Positions 35,440 to 43,295 of a stretch of 64,000 bases of DNA are shown here, in pieces (position 1 is the stretch's first letter; each line of letters begins with the position of its first letter). This stretch comes from Cytophagaceae bacterium. Its GTDB lineage: Bacteria; Bacteroidota; Bacteroidia; Cytophagales; Spirosomataceae. The notes under the pieces were generated by a model. It did no database searches. It saw nothing but the letters and a program-made list of their open reading frames with translations, and was not told the DNA's origin. The position numbers and the translations under genes were made by a program. Where the stretch lies: positions 196,427 through 260,426 of the forward strand of contig CANHGO010000002.1 of NCBI GenBank assembly GCA_947460975.1, in the 5' to 3' direction.

Positions 35440-38400
35440 TATAAGTTTAATTTGATACCTACTGCTAATGTACGTGGAACTGGATAAGACTCATCGTCAT
35501 TATTCATTTCGGTACCTCCTCTAACTCCCGCATCTGGGTTATTTCCTGGGTAGTTGGTAAATAAGAATAGATTATTAGCGGTAAAGAAAATTCGGGCATC
35601 ACTGAATACCGATTTAGATTTAGGTAATGTATAGCCTAATGTAACCGCTTTCAACCAAATGTGGCTACCATCATATACATAGCGCTCGCTACTTTCACGT
35701 GACCACTTAAAGTAGTTTGTACCACCTTGAGAGTTCTTTGCATTTGGATTGGATCCAGGATTAGCGGCTGAGCGCCAACGATCCTTCGCCTTAGTTAACA
35801 CGTTGAATACACCGTCCATATTCATGGTTGATGCTTCAATGTTACGGTAGATGTCAAAATTTTGAGCGCCAACAAATAACACATTTATGTCAAAATTGCG
35901 GTAGTCTGCTGCAACAGTCCAGCCCCAAGTAAAGTCAGGATTTGGATTACCAATTTCAACCATGTCTTGCGTATCATAAGAAACAACACCGTCACCGTTG
36001 GTATCAGCAAACTTCATACCCCCAGGGATCACACCATCTTGCTTAGCCCAGGCGTCGATTTCTGCTTGCGTATTGAAAATACCCAATTTCTTGTATCCAT
36101 AAATCATACCAATCGGTCGGCCTACTTTGTTTACGTTATAACCTCCGTAGAAACTACCGTAATACAACATGTCATTGGCTCCTTTAATGGCTAAAATTTT
36201 GCTCCTATTAACAGAAACATTGAAATTAGTTCTGAAGTTTACAGGACCTAAATTAGATCTGTAGTCAACACTTAATTCGACACCTTTATTTTCTACTTGA
36301 CCAATATTATCCAAACTGGTTGTAAAACCAGAAACGGCTGGGATTGATACAGGAAGTAACATGTCGTTGGTCAACTTTCTATAATACTCAAACGTGAAAG
36401 TCAATTTGTTGTTAAACGTTGCCAAGTCCATACCTAAATCTAATTGGTCTGATTTCTCCCACTTCAATGACGAGTTGGCAAATTGACTAATTACCTTTCC
36501 AGCTGCAAATGAATTGTTTAAGATATAGTTATTTATTCCAACGAAAGCTAAACTTGGGTAGTTACCGATGTTATTGTTACCCGTCACACCCCAGCTCGCA
36601 CGTAATTTCATGTCATTGATGAAAGGTAAATCTTTCATGAACGGTTCTTCCGAAATTCTCCAGCCGATAGATGCTGCTGGGAAGTCTCCAAACTTATTGA
36701 ATTCACCAAATCGTGAACTACCTTCCCTTCTAAAAGATGCCGACAATAAATATTTGTCTTTGTAAGAGTAATTTGCACGAGCAAAATAAGCCAATAAAGT
36801 CCAGCCATTCTCATACGAGTTGGCTGATCTAATCGAGGCCGCACCTACATAACGAACTAAATCATCAGGGAATGTATTTCCTGACGCATCGATTCCATAT
36901 AAATTCTCTTCTTGAGCTGTGAAACCAAGCATGGCATCCAATTTTTGGTCTTCACCAATTTTAGGATTGTAAGTTAATAATTGGTCAAATGAATAGTTGA
37001 ACAATCGGTCTGTAATATCCCTTGCTGTTGCTATCCTTGGAGGTGCACCCGCCTGTCCTGATGCCACTGAGGCTCCAATCGTAGAAGGTACATATTCCTT
37101 AAATGCATTGTAGTTCAATTTGGCATTGGCTGAAGACTTAAACTTCAAAGAAGGCAAAATAGTGAACTCAGCAAAAGCATTCGCTAACACGTCGGCAATA
37201 TTTCTCCTACGAGTAACATTTTTAAGCAAAAACAATGGATTGGGGAAACCAAAAGCTCCGTCAACTCCACCGATATAAGGCCTCATACTTCCGTCAGCAT
37301 TATAGATAGGTTCGCGTGGATCCATTAAAAGGGCTCCTCCTACTAATGCACTACGTCCGTCCGTATTGGCAATGTTTTGCTTCGTGATACTTCCGTTTAC
37401 GTTTAATCCTACATTTAAGAACTTATTAACTTGACCTCCTATATTACTACGGATAGATACACGCTCATAATCTGTATTAACAATAGATCCTGCTTCTTTA
37501 TAGTAACCTACTGAAAACATCGATTTCACAGGTCCTTTACCTGACGTAATTGTTAAATTGGCATCTGTATAAGGAGCATTATTATTTAGTATCGCACCAA
37601 ACCAGTCCGTTGAAAATTTGGTTTGCTCTGGATAACGAAAGCCTAATGGCACGTCTTCAATCGTTGGTTCTTTTTGTCTGAAATACCTGAAATTATCTTC
37701 AAATATTTCTTTTTTGAACTGAGCGAATTCAACTCCATTTAATACAGGAGTTCTACGAGATTCTGGAATATTTTGAATACCATGATCTAAGGTAAAGTTG
37801 ATGTTAACTTTACCATCTTTAGCATTTTTGGTATTAATTAAAACCACACCATTTGATCCTCTAGCACCGTAAATCGCCGTAGAAGCCGCATCTTTTAAGA
37901 TGGAAATGCTTTCAATATCATTTGGGTTAAAGTTTTGACCTACTGAGGTACCCACGACAAAACCGTCGATTACATACAATGGATCACTACCAGCCCCCAA
38001 AGAACCGATACCACGTACACGAACCTCAAACAATCCACCAGGTGTACCACTTTTTTGCTTCACAGTAACACCTGCTGCACGTCCTTGTAGCATTTGATTT
38101 AAATTGTTCGCTGGTTGCTCACCGATATCCTTCATCCCAATCACCGAAATGGCTGAGGTAATATCTTGCTTTCTTTGAGAACCATAACCTACGACAACCA
38201 CTTCAGACAGCTCTTTCAAGTTATCTTCTAAGGTTACGTCAATGATGGCACGGTTTCTAACCGTTTCAGATTTACTACTCATCCCTACAGATGAGAAAAC
38301 AAGGACTGAATTTGCCCCTGAACCTACTTTAATGGTATAATTACCATCAGCACTTGTTACGCTACCATTGCTGGTACCTTTTTCCGTTACGGAAACACCA

Positions 38401-38510
38401 GGAATTCCTGTCCCGTCAGATGAGCTAACTTTTCCTTTAACTTGCAGACTTTGTGCAAATCCCTGGAAAATCAATAGCATCATAAATAATGTTAATTGAA
38501 TTTTTTTCAT
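35439..38510 (-). CDS. SusC/RagA family TonB-dependent outer membrane transporter
   Basis: 1023 residues. Signal peptide (ends GFAQS, about residue 20), then a carboxypeptidase-D-like domain (VKGKVSSSDGTGIPGVSV ... GSVTSADGNYTI, about 22-95), a TonB-box/SusC signature SEVVVVGYGSQRKQDIT, the plug (LNQMLQGRAAGVTVKQKSG, RVRGIGS, DPLYVIDGF) and a 22-strand barrel. There is no N-terminal STN signalling domain, so direct coupling to an ECF sigma/anti-sigma pair is not expected. It imports the substrate captured by SusD, using TonB energy. It is the first gene of the long minus-strand operon, with a palindrome upstream. Confidence 0.96.
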   Translation of the reverse strand: MKKIQLTLFMMLLIFQGFAQSLQVKGKVSSSDGTGIPGVSVTEKGTSNGSVTSADGNYTIKVGSGANSVLVFSSVGMSSKSETVRNRAIIDVTLEDNLKELSEVVVVGYGSQRKQDITSAISVIGMKDIGEQPANNLNQMLQGRAAGVTVKQKSGTPGGLFEVRVRGIGSLGAGSDPLYVIDGFVVGTSVGQNFNPNDIESISILKDAASTAIYGARGSNGVVLINTKNAKDGKVNINFTLDHGIQNIPESRRTPVLNGVEFAQFKKEIFEDNFRYFRQKEPTIEDVPLGFRYPEQTKFSTDWFGAILNNNAPYTDANLTITSGKGPVKSMFSVGYYKEAGSIVNTDYERVSIRSNIGGQVNKFLNVGLNVNGSITKQNIANTDGRSALVGGALLMDPREPIYNADGSMRPYIGGVDGAFGFPNPLFLLKNVTRRRNIADVLANAFAEFTILPSLKFKSSANAKLNYNAFKEYVPSTIGASVASGQAGAPPRIATARDITDRLFNYSFDQLLTYNPKIGEDQKLDAMLGFTAQEENLYGIDASGNTFPDDLVRYVGAASIRSANSYENGWTLLAYFARANYSYKDKYLLSASFRREGSSRFGEFNKFGDFPAASIGWRISEEPFMKDLPFINDMKLRASWGVTGNNNIGNYPSLAFVGINNYILNNSFAAGKVISQFANSSLKWEKSDQLDLGMDLATFNNKLTFTFEYYRKLTNDMLLPVSIPAVSGFTTSLDNIGQVENKGVELSVDYRSNLGPVNFRTNFNVSVNRSKILAIKGANDMLYYGSFYGGYNVNKVGRPIGMIYGYKKLGIFNTQAEIDAWAKQDGVIPGGMKFADTNGDGVVSYDTQDMVEIGNPNPDFTWGWTVAADYRNFDINVLFVGAQNFDIYRNIEASTMNMDGVFNVLTKAKDRWRSAANPGSNPNAKNSQGGTNYFKWSRESSERYVYDGSHIWLKAVTLGYTLPKSKSVFSDARIFFTANNLFLFTNYPGNNPDAGVRGGTEMNNDDESYPVPRTLAVGIKLNL

Positions 38511-38573
38511 AGAAATGATTTTAGGTTAATTATGATTAATACAATGCCTAAATCTATATTTTTTTAATTTCGA

Positions 38574-38601
38574 AACTATCCTTATGCACATAAGGATAGT
38601 T
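38574..38601. promoter_or_regulatory. Perfect 28-bp palindrome upstream of susC, candidate operator
   Basis: AACTATCCTTATG, 2 bp, CATAAGGATAGTT: 13-bp arms without mismatch, 64-91 bp before the susC start. A third copy of the half-site, CATAAGAATA, lies at 38613-38622, 24 bp from the right-hand CATAAGGATA in the same orientation. This looks like a dimer-binding operator plus an extra half-site. An RNA hairpin in the leader is the alternative. The regulator is unknown and not encoded next to the site. Confidence 0.6.
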
Positions 38602-38762
38602 CAATATTGTACCATAAGAATACAATAAAATGTGCCTTTATTTGATTTATTCGAAGTATTTGCAAAAAAGAGAGAAACGGCTAATGATTTGATCTCAAAA
38701 AAAATATAAATTTTATAACATTTTTTGCAGGCATGTTCATAAAATCGTTTTATGCTTTATTT

Positions 38763-38802
38763 CAAAAAAAACATCCACCACTCAGAAATGAGTGGTGGAT
38801 GT
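38763..38802 (-). terminator. Rho-independent terminator after the SMP-30 gene
   Basis: ACATCCACCACTCA and TGAGTGGTGGATGT are perfect 14-bp arms around a GAAA tetraloop. On the minus strand the stem is followed by seven T. It separates the dehydrogenase/lactonase unit from susC. Confidence 0.92.
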
Positions 38803-38828
38803 CTATTGAATGGGGTTTTTAATATACA

Positions 38829-39851
38829 TTAAAAACCGATTCCAGTCGTTTTGGTCTTCACACGAAGTAAATTCATATCTGCGGTGATAAATAAGGTCGT
38901 CCCATCTTCACCGAAGGCACAGTTGGCCGTCGCCGACCCCGCCTCAATCCTTCCCAATAATTTTCCTTCAGGGCTAATGATTAAAACCCCACCAGGACCA
39001 GTCGCCCATAAGTTACCTTCTTTATCAACTTTGAATCCATCAGGAGCTCCTTTCCAACCTTTTTTAGCTAATGGTCCTGCATCGTAAAATACTTTACCCG
39101 TTCCTAAATTTCCATCAGGATTTACCTGATAGGCCATCCAAATTAACCCTTTCATGTCGGACTGACCCACATATAAGATTTTCTCATCCGGGCTAAAAGC
39201 CAATCCATTTGGACGTGCAAGATCCTTTGCCTGAAGCGTTAATTTACCTTTTGTATCGATGCGATAAACGCCTTGAAAAGCTATTTCTTTGGCGGGTTCA
39301 TCTTTGCCACGACCGGGCAATCCGTAGGGAGGATCTGTGAAAAAATAATCGCCAGAGCTTTTTTGAACTAAATCATTGGGGCTATTTAATTTTTTTCCCT
39401 CAAATAAATGAGCCAATGTTTTTTTCTTATCGGGTCTATTTAATGGCATTTCTGCAATTCTGCGATCGCCATGTTCGCAAGAAACTAGATTGCCTTTTTT
39501 GTTGATAATTAATCCATTTGAACCTGGTTCTTCCGAATATATACCCGTTCCCGTATATCCCGAAGGCCTTAAGAATTCTTCAATTCCTTTGGCCGCTGAC
39601 CATTTGTGTATGACATTTTCAGGCACGTCGGAGAATAATAAATACCCTCCTTTTTTTACCCAAACAGGTCCTTCGGACCAAGTATACCCTGTGCCTAAGA
39701 TTTCTATTTTAGACGTTGTGTCTATTAAATGATCTAAACCTGGATCCAAGCGGTGAATTTTACCGATGGTCGGAAAGCTAGATTGCTGAGCTGTTGCCAT
39801 ATTTCCTAAAAAGCCTACCAGCAAGCTGGTCATTGTGATTAGTTTTTTCAT
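38829..39851 (-). CDS. Secreted SMP-30/gluconolactonase-like protein
   Basis: 340 residues with a signal peptide (MTSLLVGFLGNMATAQ). Six-bladed propeller motifs of the SMP-30 family are clear: TWSEGPVWVKKGGYLLFSD (metal-binding Glu in SEGP), SNGLIINKKGNLVSCEHG, LNSPNDLVQKSSGDYFFTDP (metal-binding Asn), RPNGLAFSPDEKILYV and PDGFKVDKEGNLWATG (metal-binding Asp). Members hydrolyse aldonolactones with a divalent metal. Being periplasmic and next to a GMC dehydrogenase, it could open the lactone that sugar oxidation at C1 would form. Its start is 9 bp after a terminator-like hairpin, so most of its expression may depend on read-through from the GMC gene. Confidence 0.9.
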   Translation of the reverse strand: MKKLITMTSLLVGFLGNMATAQQSSFPTIGKIHRLDPGLDHLIDTTSKIEILGTGYTWSEGPVWVKKGGYLLFSDVPENVIHKWSAAKGIEEFLRPSGYTGTGIYSEEPGSNGLIINKKGNLVSCEHGDRRIAEMPLNRPDKKKTLAHLFEGKKLNSPNDLVQKSSGDYFFTDPPYGLPGRGKDEPAKEIAFQGVYRIDTKGKLTLQAKDLARPNGLAFSPDEKILYVGQSDMKGLIWMAYQVNPDGNLGTGKVFYDAGPLAKKGWKGAPDGFKVDKEGNLWATGPGGVLIISPEGKLLGRIEAGSATANCAFGEDGTTLFITADMNLLRVKTKTTGIGF

Positions 39852-39860
39852 AATAGAAGA

Positions 39861-39892
39861 AAAAAAAATGCGGACATTAAGCCCGCATTTTT
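39861..39892 (-). terminator. Hairpin with T run between the GMC gene and the SMP-30 start
   Basis: AAAAATGCGG pairs with CCGCATTTTT around ACATTAAGC. On the minus strand the stem runs into a T tract that ends about 16 bp before the SMP-30 ATG. There is no room for a separate promoter, so it behaves as an attenuator or RNA-processing site within the three-gene unit. Confidence 0.75.
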
Positions 39893-39897
39893 AAATT

Positions 39898-41610
39898 TTA
39901 TAAATGTTTCTTTTTCATTTCCTTCACGGCAAAATCAGCTGCCCTGGCGGTTAAGGCCATGTAAGTCAGCGACGGATTTACGCAAGAAGTAGAAGTCATA
40001 CAAGCACCATCCGTGACAAAAACATTTTTACACGCATGGACTTGGTTGTTGCCATTTAATACGGACGTTTTTGGATCACGGCCCATACGAGCAGTTCCCA
40101 TTTCATGAATAGCCATTCCCGGATAGGATCCATTGTCAAATGCCTTCACATTTTTCAAACCTGCGGCTTCTAACATTTCGCCGGCATCGTTCATGATGTC
40201 TTTACGCATTTTTCGCTCATTTTCCTTGAACTCCGCGTCAAACACCACCACTGGCATTCCCCATTTATCTTTGGTTGTTGGGTCTAAATACATTTTATTT
40301 TCATGGTAAGGCAATGTCTCGCCAAATCCACTTAAAGCCATACCCCATGGTCCTGGATGTGTCAATGATTCTTTATAATCTGCACCGAAGCTCAAATCAC
40401 CTATTCCTCTGTTCCAACCCGAACGCGATCCGCTTCCTTGGAATCCAAATCCACGTACATAATCACGCTTGTCGTTTCCAATATTTCTATAACGTGGAAT
40501 GTAAATACCGTTTGGTCTGCGACCGATGTAATATTTATCTTCATCACCTTCCCATGTGCCTGTAGCGCCAATTTTGAAATGATGATCCATCAAATTATGT
40601 CCTAATTCTCCTGAGTCATTACCAAATCCATTTTGGAAACGATTCGATTTTGAATTCAATAATAATGCGGTGGAACTGACCGTCGAACCACACACAAAAA
40701 TGACTTTAGCATAATATTCTTTTACCTCATGCGTCACCGTATCAATCACGCGAACCCCTTTAGCACGTTGCTTAGTAGCATCATAAATGATTTCAGACAC
40801 CAATGAATCGGGTCTTAAAGTCAACAATCCAGTTTTAGCTGCCGGAGGAAGCGTACAAGATTGTGAACTAAAATAGGCGCCATAAGGACAACCTAGTCGA
40901 CATTTATTGCGGTACTGGCAAGCAGAACGTCCCACACCTAATTGGGCTTGTTTCGCTTCAGATAAGTTGGCCACACGCCCTATCGTCATAATACGACCCG
41001 GAAAATTTTTCTCGATGCGCTTCCGAACTTCTTTCTCCACGCAATACATGTCCATAGGCTTTAAAAACTCTGAATCGGGCAATTGAGGTAATCCCAAAGC
41101 CTCTCCAGAAATACCTACATGTTTCTCTACATAGGAATACCAAGGAGCAATTTCATTGTACCGGATCGGCCAGTCAACGGCAATGCCTTCTTTTATATTG
41201 GCCTCAAAATCGATATCACTTAATCGATATGTTTGGCGACCCCACATGATGGATTTTCCGCCAACAATATTAGGTCTATACCAGTCAAATCTTTTTTCTT
41301 CTTTATATAAGGAATCAGAATCATTCATCCAGTATTTTTCAGTCATCTCGTTGTATGGATAATCACGAGATAATTTTGGATGTGATGCCTTTTGTTCCTG
41401 AGTTAATAAACCATTGTATTTGAAATCCCAAGGATCTTTATAGCTAGGCTCATATCCTGTGATGTGCTCCATTTGCTTTCCTCGGTCTAATACCAAAGTT
41501 CTCATGCCTTTTTCTGTTAATTCTTTGGCGGCATATCCCCCTGAAACTCCAGATCCTACGACAATGGCATCATAGGTAATTGTTTTTATAGCGTCTATAT
41601 TTAAATTCAT
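39898..41610 (-). CDS. GMC-family FAD sugar dehydrogenase (large subunit, gluconate/glucose/glucoside dehydrogenase type)
   Basis: 570 residues. The FAD-binding motif VVGSGVSGGYAAKELTEKG is at residues 17-35. C-terminal GMC motifs HEMGTARMGRDP and SCVNPSLTYMALTARAAD are present. C231, C237 and C241 (ACQYRNKCRLGCPYGAY) lie where FAD-glucose and fructose dehydrogenase large subunits carry their 3Fe-4S cysteines, with C252 as an extra. There is no signal peptide; in this family the large subunit is exported attached to the Tat-tagged small subunit, which here is encoded 23 bp upstream. The expected reaction is oxidation of a sugar or aldonate in the periplasm with transfer to a cytochrome c. Whether C1, C2 or C3 is oxidised is open. 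Confidence 0.92.
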   Translation of the reverse strand: MNLNIDAIKTITYDAIVVGSGVSGGYAAKELTEKGMRTLVLDRGKQMEHITGYEPSYKDPWDFKYNGLLTQEQKASHPKLSRDYPYNEMTEKYWMNDSDSLYKEEKRFDWYRPNIVGGKSIMWGRQTYRLSDIDFEANIKEGIAVDWPIRYNEIAPWYSYVEKHVGISGEALGLPQLPDSEFLKPMDMYCVEKEVRKRIEKNFPGRIMTIGRVANLSEAKQAQLGVGRSACQYRNKCRLGCPYGAYFSSQSCTLPPAAKTGLLTLRPDSLVSEIIYDATKQRAKGVRVIDTVTHEVKEYYAKVIFVCGSTVSSTALLLNSKSNRFQNGFGNDSGELGHNLMDHHFKIGATGTWEGDEDKYYIGRRPNGIYIPRYRNIGNDKRDYVRGFGFQGSGSRSGWNRGIGDLSFGADYKESLTHPGPWGMALSGFGETLPYHENKMYLDPTTKDKWGMPVVVFDAEFKENERKMRKDIMNDAGEMLEAAGLKNVKAFDNGSYPGMAIHEMGTARMGRDPKTSVLNGNNQVHACKNVFVTDGACMTSTSCVNPSLTYMALTARAADFAVKEMKKKHL

Positions 41611-41633
41611 TGTTCAATTAGTTCAGGTCAAAA

Positions 41634-42200
41634 TTATAAAGTCCACGTTTTTTGATTAGGCCCTAATGGCATACATCCATCAAATTTACCGGGAATGGGA
41701 AGATACTCTAAGGCCTCAGTTGCGCCTATTTTACTCGTAAAATATCCTGTGGTGGCTAATTCTTTGATCATAAAAAAGAAAGGAATGCTGCCTTTTTTTG
41801 CTTTTCTAGCCGCATCACCTTCTAGCATACAAGCTGTCAGTACTTCTTTTTTCTGAATGTCATTTGCCTCGACAAAACCTTTACCTGTTTTAGTTTTACA
41901 ATCCGCATCTAATTTGGTCAAGCCAGCATAAAATGTTTCTTGATCTGCTTTTGTATAACAGTCTTGAACCACATTAATGATGAATTTCTCCGCACCAGCC
42001 GCCTTAGCACCCGGTGTTTTAGTGGTAGGAATAATCACATCAGCAATGGAGGCGATCAAGGTGGTTTGATCCGCAGTAAAACTTACAAAAGTTCCATTAT
42101 TGGTTTTTTGGCCCATAATACCAGCCATGGCGGGAGCTGAAATCATGCCTCCCATTAACGCAGCGACGCGTTGAACTGCCTCTCTTCTATTTATATTCAT
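41634..42200 (-). CDS. Gluconate 2-dehydrogenase subunit 3 family protein (Tat-exported small subunit)
   Basis: 188 residues. A twin-arginine signal (NRREAVQRVAALMGGMISAPAMAG) is followed by the subunit 3 domain: TLIASIADVIIPTTKTPGAKAAG, VQDCYTKADQETFYAGL, CKTKTGKGF and FFFMIKELATTGYFTSKIGATEALEYLPIPG. In characterised three-subunit dehydrogenases this protein chaperones and carries the FAD subunit through the Tat pore. It is the first gene of the unit with GMC and SMP-30, behind a -7 box and divergent from prmC. No diheme cytochrome c subunit follows, unlike gluconate 2-dehydrogenase, so another heme protein must accept the electrons. Confidence 0.92.
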   Translation of the reverse strand: MNINRREAVQRVAALMGGMISAPAMAGIMGQKTNNGTFVSFTADQTTLIASIADVIIPTTKTPGAKAAGAEKFIINVVQDCYTKADQETFYAGLTKLDADCKTKTGKGFVEANDIQKKEVLTACMLEGDAARKAKKGSIPFFFMIKELATTGYFTSKIGATEALEYLPIPGKFDGCMPLGPNQKTWTL

Positions 42201-42232
42201 AGGTAAATAAGTATTTTAATTCTTAATAGTTT

Positions 42233-42240
42233 CAAATATA
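42233..42240 (-). promoter_or_regulatory. -7 box for the subunit 3-GMC-SMP-30 unit
   Basis: The minus strand reads TATATTTG (exact TAnnTTTG), 33 bp before the start at 42200. No -33 TTTG was found at 17-21 bp. Confidence 0.5.
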
Positions 42241-42279
42241 GGGAATTAAAATAAAAAAAGAATAGGGGTATGGGGGCAT

Positions 42280-42308
42280 TTTGCTAATTTTTTTTATCCC
42301 TACATTTG
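42280..42308 (+). promoter_or_regulatory. Promoter of prmC
   Basis: TTTG at 42280-42283, 17 bp, then TACATTTG at 42301-42308: both elements match the Bacteroidetes consensus. The leader would be only about 10 nt before the ATG at 42324. Confidence 0.75.
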
Positions 42309-42323
42309 TTTAAAATTTCATCC

Positions 42324-43157
42324 ATGTCACGTATATCTTCAAAGGAACTTGTTGGCCAAATAATGACATCTCTGCTTCATCTATATACTGAAAATGAGGC
42401 GAAGGCTATCGCATATCGATGTTTGGATCTGGGATGGGATTGTAGTGCTACCGATATTTTAATGCAAAAACCAGTGGAAATATCGGTCGAGTGGAATGCG
42501 AAATTAGGCCGACTCCAAACCGGGGAACCTCTTCAGTATGTCATGGGATTTGAGTTTTTTAGGGATCGTAAATTTATGGTCAGTCCTAACACGCTAATTC
42601 CAAGGCCTGAGACCGAGGAATTAATTACGAAGATTTTTCCTTTGATTGAAAAACGGCATCGAGTCCTAGATGTGGGCACTGGGTCGGGTTGCATTGCGGT
42701 AAGTTTAGGCATTGAAACAGATGCGGTCATTTTTGCATGGGATATTTCGGAAGGAGCATTAGAGATCGCAAAAAAAAATGCGAAGCATTTAGGCGCTCAA
42801 GTGGACTTTCAGCGTCAAGATATTTTTGAATGGGAGCACACGAGAGATACCTGGGATTTTATTGTTTCAAATCCACCTTATGTGTTAGACCAAGAAAAAA
42901 ACGAAATGAGTTCCAATGTGCTTGATTTTGAACCTCATGTAGCACTTTTTGTGCTAGATCATAATCCTTTAAAATTTTATCAAGCTTTGGGTGATTTTGC
43001 TTGGAGCCGTTTGAACCCGGGAGGCTGGTTGGCCGTCGAAATCAACCGAGCTTATGGACTTGAAACGGAAAAGCTTTTTAGGCAGATTGGATTTTCGACC
43101 ACTGAATTGCATCAAGACTTTCATGGAAATGACCGTTTTGTATTGGCTCAAAAATAG
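42324..43157 (+). CDS. prmC: Peptide chain release factor N5-glutamine methyltransferase
   Basis: 277 residues. The N-terminal helical domain (about 1-85) binds the release factor; the SAM domain shows LDVGTGSGCIAVSLG (motif I) and the active NPPY in FIVSNPPYVLDQE. PETEEL just before motif I is also typical. It methylates the glutamine of the GGQ motif in RF1 and RF2. Cytoplasmic. The ATG at 42324 was chosen: an upstream in-frame TTG at 42306 overlaps the -7 box of the promoter and cannot be in the transcript. Confidence 0.95.
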   Translation: MSRISSKELVGQIMTSLLHLYTENEAKAIAYRCLDLGWDCSATDILMQKPVEISVEWNAKLGRLQTGEPLQYVMGFEFFRDRKFMVSPNTLIPRPETEELITKIFPLIEKRHRVLDVGTGSGCIAVSLGIETDAVIFAWDISEGALEIAKKNAKHLGAQVDFQRQDIFEWEHTRDTWDFIVSNPPYVLDQEKNEMSSNVLDFEPHVALFVLDHNPLKFYQALGDFAWSRLNPGGWLAVEINRAYGLETEKLFRQIGFSTTELHQDFHGNDRFVLAQK

Positions 43158-43256
43158 TTTTTCAACCCTTTTTATTTATTCATCCTCAAAATGGAACTTT
43201 TATCCTGTAAAAAGTATTTTGTATCGAAAATGTGAAGGAGATTTTTATTTAATGTC

Positions 43257-43264
43257 TACCTTTG
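43257..43264 (+). promoter_or_regulatory. -7 box for the lemA-TPM operon
   Basis: TACCTTTG (exact TAnnTTTG), 31 bp before the lemA start; no -33 TTTG at the usual spacing. Confidence 0.55.
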
Positions 43265-43295
43265 CCAAACAAAAAAACCATAAAAATTTTTTAAG

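Larger units (their letters stand above)
38511..38828. other. Intergenic control region between SMP-30 and susC
   Basis: This 318-bp stretch has no plausible gene. From the susC side it contains an AT-rich leader, a 28-bp palindrome with a third half-site (38574-38622), an AT-rich segment with long A and T runs, and the terminator of the SMP-30 unit (38763-38802). No exact TAnnTTTG box for susC was found on the minus strand; TAGGCATTG near 38533-38541 is only a weak resemblance. Confidence 0.8.

Noticed and set aside
38763-38802. The 14-bp hairpin with GAAA loop as a riboswitch or small RNA
   Set aside because: It sits just after a stop codon and is followed by a T run on the coding strand, which is a plain terminator.
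22146-42200. The accessory region as a recent horizontally acquired island
   Set aside because: No integrase, transposase, tRNA, direct repeats or obvious change in base composition was seen at its ends, and flanking genes are ordinary. Transfer cannot be supported from this window alone.
42306-42323. TTG start for prmC
   Set aside because: The TTG is part of the TACATTTG promoter box, so it would not be transcribed; the ATG at 42324 gives the family N-terminus.
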